From NCBI GenBank assembly GCA_046732465.1, contig JBKPND010000039.1, positions 1 through 64,000 on the forward strand: 64,000 nucleotides of DNA. Direction: 5' to 3'. Under the pieces are notes generated by a model. That model did not search any database and had not been told where the DNA came from. It saw only the letters and a list, made by a program, of their open reading frames with translations. This stretch comes from DASUPK01 sp046732465. Lineage in GTDB: Bacteria > Actinomycetota > Thermoleophilia > Solirubrobacterales > 70-9. Within the stretch, counting starts at the first letter, position 1, and every line of letters begins with the position of its first letter. Positions 1-7,716 of this stretch are shown in pieces. A program made the translations under genes and the position numbers.

Positions 1-53
1 GGGCGAATCGACCGTGAGTTGAACCGACTTTGAGCTGTGAGGGCTAGTCAGAC

Positions 54-923
54 ATGTACCGCAAGCAGGTGCGCCGTCGACGGGCGGTGCTGTTGCTGCT
101 CGTCGCCGCCTCGCTGACACTGCTCAGCCTCTATTACCGAGAGGGCAACGGGGGGCCGCTCCATGGCTTCCAGGACGTCGTCTCGACGGTCTTCAGCCCG
201 ATCTCGTCGGGCGCCGACCGGGCGTTGAAGCCGGCGCGCGATCTCGTCAACTGGTTCGGCGACACCTTCGATGCCCGCGGCGACAAGTCCAGGCTCGAGG
301 ACCAGGTGGCCAGCCTGCGGGATCAGCTGGCCAGGGAGCAGACCCAGCAGCAGGAGACCAGGGAGCTGAAGGCGCTCAACGAGCTCACCAGCGGTGGGAT
401 CGTCCCGGACGGGACCGATCCGGTCACCGCGAGGGTGATCGGCCGCTCCCCGACGGTCTGGTACTCGACGGTGACCATCGACAAGGGATCGAGCGACGGC
501 GTGCGGATCGACGATCCGGTGGTCGCGGCCCAGGGCCTGGCCGGCAAGGTCACCCAGACCGCCCCGAACACGGCGCAGGTGACGCTGATCACCGATGCCG
601 ACAGCGCGGTCACGGCGCGGGTGACGCCGAGCGGCGCGACGGGCGTGGTGGAACCCGACGTCGGCAACCCGGACGACCTCCAGCTCGACTACCTCGAACG
701 TGGGACCCAGATCGCCGAGGGCCAGATGGTGGTGACCGCCGGCTTCTCGACCGGAGACCTCGGATCGGTCTTCCCGCCGGGCATCCCGATCGGGAAGATC
801 ACGAGGGCGAGCGTTGAGGAGCAGCAGGCCTACCAGCGGGTCCACCTCGAGCCGTTCGCGGACCTGAGGGACATGGACTTCCTCAAGATCCTGACGACGC
901 ACTCGGGAGGGAGCAAGGAATGA
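54..923 (+). CDS. mreC: Rod shape-determining protein MreC
   Basis: MreC is the periplasmic-side scaffold of the elongasome, linking MreB and MreD to PBP2 and RodA. The 289-residue protein shows the family layout: a basic N-terminus, one membrane segment at about residues 13-30, a coiled coil at about 75-115 (heptads from KSRLEDQVASLRDQL) and a C-terminal beta-rich region with the typical GDLGSVFPPGIPIGK stretch. The length is normal for the family. Its stop overlaps the mreD start (ATGA), so the two are translationally coupled. mreB would be expected just upstream, outside the window. The 53 bases before the ATG hold no convincing promoter. Confidence 0.95.
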   Translation: MYRKQVRRRRAVLLLLVAASLTLLSLYYREGNGGPLHGFQDVVSTVFSPISSGADRALKPARDLVNWFGDTFDARGDKSRLEDQVASLRDQLAREQTQQQETRELKALNELTSGGIVPDGTDPVTARVIGRSPTVWYSTVTIDKGSSDGVRIDDPVVAAQGLAGKVTQTAPNTAQVTLITDADSAVTARVTPSGATGVVEPDVGNPDDLQLDYLERGTQIAEGQMVVTAGFSTGDLGSVFPPGIPIGKITRASVEEQQAYQRVHLEPFADLRDMDFLKILTTHSGGSKE

Positions 924-1474
924 TCCTCACGCCGGGCATCATCGCCAGGCTGGCCGTGCTCGGGGCCCTGGTCGCGGTCGCGCAGATCGTCTGCTTCTCC
1001 AAGATGGACATCTTCGGCACGAGCCCCGACATCGCGCTGCTCGTGGTGATCTCCGTCGGCATGCTCGGCGGGAGCCTCACCGGCGCGGTCACCGGCTTCT
1101 CGATCGGGCTCCTGATCGACTGCCTGCTGCTCGAGACCATGGGCGCCTTCGCCCTCACCATGCTGTCGGTGGGCTACGTGGCCGGGCGCTATCGCGAGAC
1201 CGTCGGCCGTCCGACCCGCGCGGCGGTCGTCCTGCTGGGTGGTTCGCTGACGCTGCTCGGGGCCCTGGTGATCGCAGCGATCCAGATCGGCACCGGCATC
1301 GATGCGACCGTCAGCTTCCTGGTGGTGCGTGACGCCCTGGTCAAGAGCCTGATCGGCGCGCTCCTCGCGATTCCCGTCCTCTGGATCGTCAGACTGGTGG
1401 TGCGCTCGGCCCTGGTGGACGAGCGCAGAGCGGCGCGGCGCACGCCGGCGCCGCGACCGGTGGAGAGTGGCTGA
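920..1474 (+). CDS. mreD: Rod shape-determining membrane protein MreD
   Basis: MreD is a small integral membrane protein that works with MreC in lateral wall synthesis. The 184-residue product is almost entirely hydrophobic, with about five predicted membrane spans and a short basic C-terminal tail (DERRAARRTPAPRP). Sequence conservation in this family is low, so the call rests on size, topology and position between mreC and the PBP2 gene. The start ATG overlaps the mreC stop, and the stop overlaps the next start (TGATG), which fits one coupled operon. Confidence 0.9.
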   Translation: MILTPGIIARLAVLGALVAVAQIVCFSKMDIFGTSPDIALLVVISVGMLGGSLTGAVTGFSIGLLIDCLLLETMGAFALTMLSVGYVAGRYRETVGRPTRAAVVLLGGSLTLLGALVIAAIQIGTGIDATVSFLVVRDALVKSLIGALLAIPVLWIVRLVVRSALVDERRAARRTPAPRPVESG

Positions 1475-3366
1475 TGTACCTGCGTCGAGACGAAGTCGGG
1501 CCCGAGAGGCGAACCTCGCCGCTCGCGCTGCGGATCTCGATCATCACCGGCCTCGCGATCGCGATCTTCTCGGTGCTCTTCCTGCGGCTCTGGTACGTCC
1601 AGGTCCTCTCCGGCGACAAGTACCGCAACCAGGCGAACGACAACCGCATCCGCCAGATCCGGGTGCAGGCGCCGCGCGGCGACATCCTCGACCGCAACGG
1701 CAAGGTCCTGGTGGCGAATCGCACCGAGCTGGCCATCCAGGTCACGCCGCAGGACCTCCCTCCGCCGGGGCCCGATCGCTCGCGCGAGCTGAAAAAGCTC
1801 GCCACGGTCACGGACATGACGATGAAGGAGATCCGCAAGGAGCTCGCGGGGGGCAGCCGCGCCGCGCCGGGAGGCCCGGTAATCCTGAAGAAGGGCCTCG
1901 GAGTCGACAAGGTCTATTACCTGCGCGAGAACCAGTCGAGCTTCCCCGGCGTCAGCGTCGAGAGGGTGTTCACGCGCGAGTACCGGCAGGGGACCCTTGC
2001 CGCACACCTCTTCGGCAACGTCGGCGAGGTGACCGCCGAGCAGCTCAAGCAGCCGCGCTACGCGGGCCTCTCTCCGGGCGACCAGGTCGGTCAGTCGGGG
2101 ATCGAGTACGAGTACGACCGCTACCTGCGCGGCAGGCCCGGCACGGATCGCGTCCAGGTGGACGCCCTCGGCCGGCCCACCGGTCAGCTCCGCAGCGTCC
2201 CCGCGGAACCGGGGGATGACGTGCGTCTCACCATCGACTCGAACCTGCAGGCGACGGGCGAGGGCGCCCTGGACTCCTTCGGGCTGCCGGGTGCCTTCGT
2301 CGCGATGAACGCCCAGAACGGCGAGGTCCTCGCGATGGGCTCCGCGCCGAGCTTCGACCCGTCGATCTTCAGTCGAAGGATCACACCGACCGAGTACCGC
2401 CAGCTCACCTCACAGAAGACCGACGCCCCGCTCGCCGACCGCGCGATCCAGGGTCTCTATCCGACGGGCTCCACCTTCAAGCCCATCACCGCCACCGCCG
2501 CGCTCGAGGACCACCTGATCTCGGCGGACACGATCTTCAACGACACAGGCTCGCTCAAGCTCGACGACAACCTGACCCTGCACAACGCGGGCAAGGCTAT
2601 CTACGGGCCACTCAACATGAGCGACGCTCTCAAGGTCTCCTCCGACATCTACTTCTACAACCTCGGTCTCAAGTCCAAGGCGTCGAAGGGACACGGGCAG
2701 ATCCAGGACTGGGCCCGCCAGTACGGGCTGGGGGAGAAGACCGGGATCGACCTGCCCGCCGAGGTCGACGGGCTGATCCCGACGCCCGCGTGGCGGAACC
2801 GCCTCTACGCAGAGAAGCTCACCGACCGGCCCTGGAGCGCCGGCGACAACGTCAACCTGGCCGTGGGTCAGGGCGACCTGGAGGCCGATCCGCTGCAGAT
2901 GGCGGTCGCCTACGCGGCGCTCGGCAACGGCGGCACCGTGCTGCGTCCCCACGTCGCGGACGACGTGGAGAGCGTCACCGGCAGAGTCCTCGAGGAGATC
3001 CGGCCGGCGCCGCGAAGGCACATGGACATCTCGCCGAATGTGCGCGACACGATCATGACCGGCCTAACTCGGGCGGCGACGGAGCCCGGCGGTACCTCGT
3101 ATCCGGTTTTCGGGAACTTCCCGTTCGCAGTCGCCGGCAAGACCGGAACCGCGCAGCGCCCGAACCAGCCGGACCAGTCCTGGTACATCGTGCTCGCTCC
3201 AGCAAAGGATCCGCAGATCGTCGTCGCCGTCACCATCGAGCGGGGCGGGTTCGGCGTTGACACGGCGGCTCCCGTCGCGGCGCGCATCCTGGAGCAGTAC
3301 TTCCACAAGCAGATTACGCCTACGGCGTCCGCGCCCAGTGCGGGGAACGGCAAGGTGCCAGAGTGA
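1474..3366 (+). CDS. mrdA: Penicillin-binding protein 2 (elongasome transpeptidase)
   Basis: Class B PBP that cross-links peptidoglycan during elongation as the partner of RodA. The 630-residue protein has one N-terminal membrane anchor (about residues 22-42), a PBP dimerisation domain starting at the APRGDILDRNGKVLVANR motif, and a transpeptidase domain. Active-site motifs are visible: SxxK as STFK with the nucleophile at S333, SSD in place of SxN, and KTG at K556. Length and motif spacing are typical of PBP2. It lies between mreD and rodA, the classical mre-mrd arrangement. The C-terminal 20 residues are a variable Ala/Ser/Pro tail. Confidence 0.95.
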   Translation: MYLRRDEVGPERRTSPLALRISIITGLAIAIFSVLFLRLWYVQVLSGDKYRNQANDNRIRQIRVQAPRGDILDRNGKVLVANRTELAIQVTPQDLPPPGPDRSRELKKLATVTDMTMKEIRKELAGGSRAAPGGPVILKKGLGVDKVYYLRENQSSFPGVSVERVFTREYRQGTLAAHLFGNVGEVTAEQLKQPRYAGLSPGDQVGQSGIEYEYDRYLRGRPGTDRVQVDALGRPTGQLRSVPAEPGDDVRLTIDSNLQATGEGALDSFGLPGAFVAMNAQNGEVLAMGSAPSFDPSIFSRRITPTEYRQLTSQKTDAPLADRAIQGLYPTGSTFKPITATAALEDHLISADTIFNDTGSLKLDDNLTLHNAGKAIYGPLNMSDALKVSSDIYFYNLGLKSKASKGHGQIQDWARQYGLGEKTGIDLPAEVDGLIPTPAWRNRLYAEKLTDRPWSAGDNVNLAVGQGDLEADPLQMAVAYAALGNGGTVLRPHVADDVESVTGRVLEEIRPAPRRHMDISPNVRDTIMTGLTRAATEPGGTSYPVFGNFPFAVAGKTGTAQRPNQPDQSWYIVLAPAKDPQIVVAVTIERGGFGVDTAAPVAARILEQYFHKQITPTASAPSAGNGKVPE

Positions 3367-3439
3367 TGGCGGTCGAATCCCCCCAGACGTCTACCCTCAT
3401 GTATGAGTACCACCCCCGCCGGGGGCGGGACTCTCACTG

Positions 3440-4642
3440 ATGGAAGCAGCACCCCTCACGCTCACACCCAGGCGTACTCGCATTGTCGAGCGCCTCGGAG
3501 TCGCCTACTTCGACGGCTGGCTGATGGCCGCCGCCTTCGGGCTGATCGGATTCAGCATCTTCACCCTCGCCGTCGCCACCCCGGACGCTGTCCAGGGCCA
3601 GCCGCTCTATTTCGCCCTCCGGCAGACCCTCTACGCGGCCGTAGGCGTGGCGCTGATGCTGGCAGTGGCCAAGATCGACTACTCGCGCTTCCGCGAGATC
3701 CGCGTCGGGCTCTACTCGCTGATGATCGCGTCCATCTGCCTGGTGCTCATGTTCGGCGCCGCAGCGCGCGGATCCCGCCGCTGGATCGAGCTCCCCTACT
3801 TCCGCTTCCAGCCCTCGGAGCTCGCCAAGCTGCTCCTCATCGTCGCCCTGGCGGCATTCGTCATCGACCGCAACCGCCGCGGCGCCCCGCTGGCCCAGAC
3901 CCTGCGCATCCTGGCGCTCGGCCTGGTCCCGGCCGGACTCGTCTTCCTGCAACCCGACCTCGGCACGGGCATCGTGCTGGTGGTCATCACACTCGCAATT
4001 CTTTTCCTCGCCGGGGTGCCCTGGAGGCACTTCGCGGTGATCGGCGGACTGGCGGCTGCGGCCATCAGCTTCGTCCTGGTCATCGCCCCGGCGGCCGGCC
4101 TGCCTAGCCCGTTGCACGGCTACCAGCAGGACCGGCTCACCGCATTTCTGCATCCATCGAATGACCCGAGCGATGCGAGCTATCAGGTCAACCAGAGCGT
4201 CACCGCGATTGGATCCGGCGAGAAGACCGGACGCGGCGACGACTCGACCCAGACCAAGCTCCTCTTCCTCCCCGAGCGGCACACGGACTTCGTCTTCGCC
4301 GTGGTCGGGGAGCGCTTCGGGTTTGCGGGTGCAGCGTTCGTACTGTCCCTATTCGCCCTGCTTATCTGGAGAATTCTCCGCATCCTGACGCTCTCCAAGA
4401 ACTTGTTCGGGACCCTGATCGCGGGCGGCATCGCCGCCATGCTCATGTTCCAGATCTTCGTGAACGTGGGCATGACCCTCGGCATCATGCCCGTGACCGG
4501 CGTCACCCTGCCCCTGGTGTCATACGGGGGCTCGTCGGTGATCGCCACGTTCCTCGCGATCGGGCTCCTGCAGAGCATTCACACCCAGGCGCGGCTCAAC
4601 ACGTCTCCACGCAGCAGGGCGCCAACACCACTGTTGCGCTGA
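3440..4642 (+). CDS. rodA: SEDS peptidoglycan glycosyltransferase RodA
   Basis: RodA polymerises lipid II glycan strands in the elongasome. The 400-residue protein has about ten membrane spans and the SEDS hallmark loop ERHTDFVFAVVGERFGF, followed by the conserved GMTLGIMPVTGVTLPLVSYG segment near the C-terminus. FtsW is the main alternative; the mre/mrd context favours RodA. The ATG at 3440 is used because the SEDS membrane core begins about 20 residues later. The 73-base gap after mrdA contains a small GC-rich repeat (CCCCCGCCGGGGG) but no clear terminator, so it probably belongs to the same transcript. Confidence 0.95.
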   Translation: MEAAPLTLTPRRTRIVERLGVAYFDGWLMAAAFGLIGFSIFTLAVATPDAVQGQPLYFALRQTLYAAVGVALMLAVAKIDYSRFREIRVGLYSLMIASICLVLMFGAAARGSRRWIELPYFRFQPSELAKLLLIVALAAFVIDRNRRGAPLAQTLRILALGLVPAGLVFLQPDLGTGIVLVVITLAILFLAGVPWRHFAVIGGLAAAAISFVLVIAPAAGLPSPLHGYQQDRLTAFLHPSNDPSDASYQVNQSVTAIGSGEKTGRGDDSTQTKLLFLPERHTDFVFAVVGERFGFAGAAFVLSLFALLIWRILRILTLSKNLFGTLIAGGIAAMLMFQIFVNVGMTLGIMPVTGVTLPLVSYGGSSVIATFLAIGLLQSIHTQARLNTSPRSRAPTPLLR

Positions 4643-4745
4643 GCCACCGAGAGCACACCCACATCACAACCACGACCCGAAGCCCCGTGCAGAGCGGCGG
4701 CTCGGTCGTACGTAGCTCTGGGCTCAGCCAGAAAGGAAACAACCA

Positions 4746-6623
4746 ATGAAGAAGAACATCCTCGTAAGCGTCGACCGGGGTGAGACCCGGGTCGCGACGC
4801 TCGAGGCCAAGGGAGCGCCCACCAAGAAGCGCAAGAAGGCGGCTCCCAGCGACGAGTGGAAGGTCGCCGAGCTCTACGTGGAGCGTCGCGGCCGCCGCTC
4901 GATCGTCGGCAACGTCTACAAGGGCAAGGTCGACAACGTCCTGCCCGGCATGGAGGCCGCTTTCGTCGACATCGGCCTGGAGAGAAACGGCTTCCTGCAC
5001 GTCGACGAGATCGTGCTGCCCGGCGGCCAGGCGGTCCCCAAGCGGGGCCGGGGCCGCGGCCGGCGCATCGACGAGCTGATCAAGCCCGGCCAGGAGATCA
5101 TCGTCCAGGTCGTCAAGGACCCGCTGAAGACCAAAGGCGCAAGGCTCTCGATGCAGCTCTCGATCGCCGGGCGCTACCTGGTCTACATGCCGCAGGGTGG
5201 AGGCATCGGCGTCTCCAAGCGGCTGCCGGACAACGAGCGCCAGCGCCTTCGGAAGCTGATCGAGAAGGTGGACATCGGCGACGGGGGCGTGATCGTCCGC
5301 ACCGCCGCCCAGGGCGCGAAGAAGGAGGACTTCTCCCGCGAGATCACCTATCTGCACCGCCTCAACGAGGTGGTGGAGGAGCGGGCGAAGAAGTCCGGAG
5401 CGGGCCAGATGGTCTTCCAGGAGGCCGACCTCTCGATCCGCGTGGTTCGCGACGTCCTGGTCGAGGAGTTCGAGGGCGCGATCATCGACGACGAGAAGCA
5501 GCACGACCGCGTTACCAAGTTCCTCCAGCGGACCGCTCCCGAGCTCGCCGACCGCGTGGAGCTCTACAAGGACAAGGAGCCGCTGTTCGAGAAGTGGGGC
5601 GTCGAGGAGGCGTTCGACTCGGTGCTCAGCCGCCGCGTCGACCTCCCCTCGGGCGGCTATCTGATGATCGATTACGCGGAAGCGCTCACGGTGATCGACA
5701 TCAACACCGGCAGCTTCACCGGCAAGGGCAAGGGCCGCCTCGAGGACACGATCACCAAGGTCAACGTCGAGGCCGCCGAGGAGGTGGTCCGCCAGCTGCG
5801 GATGCGGGACATCGGTGGGATCATCGTCATCGACTTCATCGACATGGCGCGGTCGCGGAACCGCGACCAGGTGCTGAAGACCCTGCGCTCCGCGCTCGAC
5901 GAGGACCGCACCAAGACCTACGTGGTCGAGGTCTCGCCGCTCGGCCTGGTCGAGATGACCCGGCAGAACGTCACCGACGGCGTCCGAGAGATCCTCACCA
6001 AGCGCTGCCCGACCTGTGACGGAGAGGGCGTCGTCCGGTCCGAGGAGACCGTCGCGATTCAGATCATCCGCAAGCTCCAGGAGGTGGTCGAGGAGGACCC
6101 GAAGCCCGAGGCCTACCTGATCCGCGTCAACCCGAGGGTGGCGGCCGAGCTGCTCTCGCCTGACTTGGGTCTCACGGACCTCGAGGAGGAGACCGGCAAG
6201 CGGTTTCACTTCGAGGGAGGCGACGCGCTGTCGCTCGACACCTTCCATGTGGTCGAGACCGGGAAGCGAGAGGAGATCGAGGAGCGGGCGCTTCCCTTCC
6301 AGGTCGGTGAGGAGGTGCTCGTCTCGATCGAGGAGCCGCATATGTACAACGTCGACGACGCGGTGGCGCGGGTCGACTCATACATCGTCAGCGTCGCCGG
6401 GGCGGGGCCGCACGTCGGCGAGCAGCGGATGGTGCGAATCGAGAGCGTGGGGCGCTCGGCGGCGACCGCCCTGCTGCTCGACAGCGACGGAAATGTCGTG
6501 CAAGCGGGCTCGAATGGAGACCGCGGCGAGAAGCTAGAATCCTCGGCCTCCGGCGGGCGCCGGCGTCGCGGAAGCAGGGGCGGAAGGCGACGCTCACGCG
6601 CCGGCGGTGGTTCCAAGAGCTGA
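4746..6623 (+). CDS. rng: Ribonuclease E/G family endoribonuclease
   Basis: Endoribonuclease for rRNA and mRNA processing. The 625-residue protein has an N-terminal S1-like domain (VGNVYKGKVDNVLPGMEAAF) with an inserted basic loop (KRGRGRGRR), the DNase I-like catalytic core with TVIDINTGSFTGKGKG and IIVIDFIDM, and the zinc-link motif CPTC. After about residue 510 a TRAM/OB-like segment and an Arg/Gly/Ser-rich tail follow. It is longer than a minimal RNase G (about 490 residues) but lacks the long degradosome scaffold of enterobacterial RNase E. AAGGA lies 9 bases before the ATG. The gene sits directly before rplU-rpmA, a common actinobacterial order. Confidence 0.93.
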   Translation: MKKNILVSVDRGETRVATLEAKGAPTKKRKKAAPSDEWKVAELYVERRGRRSIVGNVYKGKVDNVLPGMEAAFVDIGLERNGFLHVDEIVLPGGQAVPKRGRGRGRRIDELIKPGQEIIVQVVKDPLKTKGARLSMQLSIAGRYLVYMPQGGGIGVSKRLPDNERQRLRKLIEKVDIGDGGVIVRTAAQGAKKEDFSREITYLHRLNEVVEERAKKSGAGQMVFQEADLSIRVVRDVLVEEFEGAIIDDEKQHDRVTKFLQRTAPELADRVELYKDKEPLFEKWGVEEAFDSVLSRRVDLPSGGYLMIDYAEALTVIDINTGSFTGKGKGRLEDTITKVNVEAAEEVVRQLRMRDIGGIIVIDFIDMARSRNRDQVLKTLRSALDEDRTKTYVVEVSPLGLVEMTRQNVTDGVREILTKRCPTCDGEGVVRSEETVAIQIIRKLQEVVEEDPKPEAYLIRVNPRVAAELLSPDLGLTDLEEETGKRFHFEGGDALSLDTFHVVETGKREEIEERALPFQVGEEVLVSIEEPHMYNVDDAVARVDSYIVSVAGAGPHVGEQRMVRIESVGRSAATALLLDSDGNVVQAGSNGDRGEKLESSASGGRRRRGSRGGRRRSRAGGGSKS

Positions 6624-6633
6624 AGAAGGAGCT

Positions 6634-7008
6634 ATGGCCAGCTACGCAGTGATCGAGACAGGCGGAAAGCAGTACCGCGTCGAGAAGGGGTCGACCCTGC
6701 TCGTCGACCGCCTGACCGCCAAGGAGGGCGACAAGATCGACCTGCGCGCGGTCGCCTTCCGTGACAAGGAGATGGTGCTCGGCAAGGACCTGGAGAAGGT
6801 CAAGGTCGAGGCCAAGGTGGCCGGGCACGAGCGCGGCCCGAAGATCCGGGTCTTCAAGTACCGGCCGAAGAAGGGCTATCGGCGCCGCGCCGGGCATCGC
6901 TCCGAGCTCACCCGCCTCGAGATCACCGACGTGAAGATGCTCTCGCGCAAGCCCGCCGCGCGAAAGCCGGCGGCCGCGAAGAAGGAGACGACGAGCGATG
7001 GCTCATAA
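6634..7008 (+). CDS. rplU: 50S ribosomal protein L21
   Basis: Large-subunit ribosomal protein that binds 23S rRNA. The start was set at ATG 6634, which begins MASYAVIETGGKQYRVEKG, the conserved L21 N-terminus; AAGGAG lies 4-5 bases upstream. An in-frame GTG at 6607 lies inside the RNase gene and would add nine non-conserved residues. The protein is 124 residues: the usual L21 domain of about 102 plus a Lys/Ala-rich tail (RKPAARKPAAAKK), which is common in high-GC actinobacteria. Its stop overlaps the rpmA start region by 11 bases, indicating coupled expression. Confidence 0.96.
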   Translation: MASYAVIETGGKQYRVEKGSTLLVDRLTAKEGDKIDLRAVAFRDKEMVLGKDLEKVKVEAKVAGHERGPKIRVFKYRPKKGYRRRAGHRSELTRLEITDVKMLSRKPAARKPAAAKKETTSDGS

Positions 7009-7252
7009 GAAGGGACTGGGCTCCAGCCGCAACGGTCGCGACTCCAATCCGAAGTTCCTGGGAGTCAAGGTGTTCGCCGGTGAATCGGTGAGCGGCGGCG
7101 AGATCATCGTCCGTCAGCGCGGCACGCGCTTCCGCCCGGGCGACGGCGTCGGCATCGGGCGCGATCACACGATCTTCGCCATCCGCCCCGGCGTCGTGCA
7201 GTTCTCGACCGGGCGCCGCGGCCGGACGATCTCGGTCGTCGAGGGCGAGTAG
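6998..7252 (+). CDS. rpmA: 50S ribosomal protein L27
   Basis: L27 lies near the peptidyl-transferase centre of the ribosome. The 84-residue protein starts MAHKKGLGSSRNGRDSNPK and contains the conserved GGEIIVRQRGTRF and GRDHTIFA segments, full length for the family. The start AHKKG is already the mature-type N-terminus; the extended and proteolysed Firmicutes form is not present. It overlaps the end of rplU by 11 bases in another frame. Confidence 0.97.
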   Translation: MAHKKGLGSSRNGRDSNPKFLGVKVFAGESVSGGEIIVRQRGTRFRPGDGVGIGRDHTIFAIRPGVVQFSTGRRGRTISVVEGE

Positions 7253-7269
7253 TTCCGGAGCGAATCGCC

Positions 7270-7295
7270 GTTTCCCGGGCACGATCCCGGGTAAC
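7270..7295. terminator. GC-rich hairpin after rpmA
   Basis: A 10-base arm GTTTCCCGGG (7270-7279) pairs with CCCGGGTAAC (7286-7295) across a 6-base loop with one mismatch. It lies 17 bases after the rpmA stop and upstream of the next gene's ribosome-binding site. No T-run follows, so it may be a weak terminator or an RNA-processing and stability hairpin separating ribosomal-protein expression from the HesB-like gene. Confidence 0.4.
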
Positions 7296-7334
7296 GGGAA
7301 GGCTCATGCTCTCGACCAGGAGGAGGTGGGCTTC

Positions 7335-7631
7335 GTGCTCACGATTTCCCCAGAGGCCTCACACGCGATCCGCGGCATTCTCGACGCGTCGGACGCTCCC
7401 GACGGCTCGATGTTGCGCATCAGTCCCCAGCAGACCGACGGCGCATCCGCCGGCGCGAGCCTGGTGGTCTCGGTGATCGAGGATCCGCCGCCGGACGATC
7501 AGGTCGTTGAAGGCGAGGACGAGGTGACGGTGGCCGTCGAACCGACGGCCGCGGTGATGCTCGACGACAAGCAGCTGGATGCGACCGTGGTCGGAGACCA
7601 GATCAACTTCAGCATCGCCGAGCAGGGCTGA
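7335..7631 (+). CDS. HesB/IscA-like protein lacking the metal-binding cysteines
   Basis: The 98-residue product has the length and the LTISPEASHAIRGIL opening typical of the HesB/IscA/ErpA beta fold, which in characterised members carries Fe-S clusters on three cysteines. This protein contains no cysteine at all, so Fe-S scaffold activity is unlikely. The C-terminal half (VEPTAAVMLDDKQLDATVV) follows the family's beta-strand pattern. GTG 7335 was chosen over in-frame GTG 7326 because GGAGGAGG (7319-7326) is then correctly spaced and the conserved fold begins at once. Function unknown. The family assignment is from pattern recognition and moderately sure. Confidence 0.75.
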   Translation: MLTISPEASHAIRGILDASDAPDGSMLRISPQQTDGASAGASLVVSVIEDPPPDDQVVEGEDEVTVAVEPTAAVMLDDKQLDATVVGDQINFSIAEQG

Positions 7632-7716
7632 ACCTGAGCCTGCTCGAACGTCCAACCAGGTAGGGGCGCGGAAAAACCCGGAGGTTTCACGCTGCAACGG
7701 GTGTTAGCTTGGCGCC

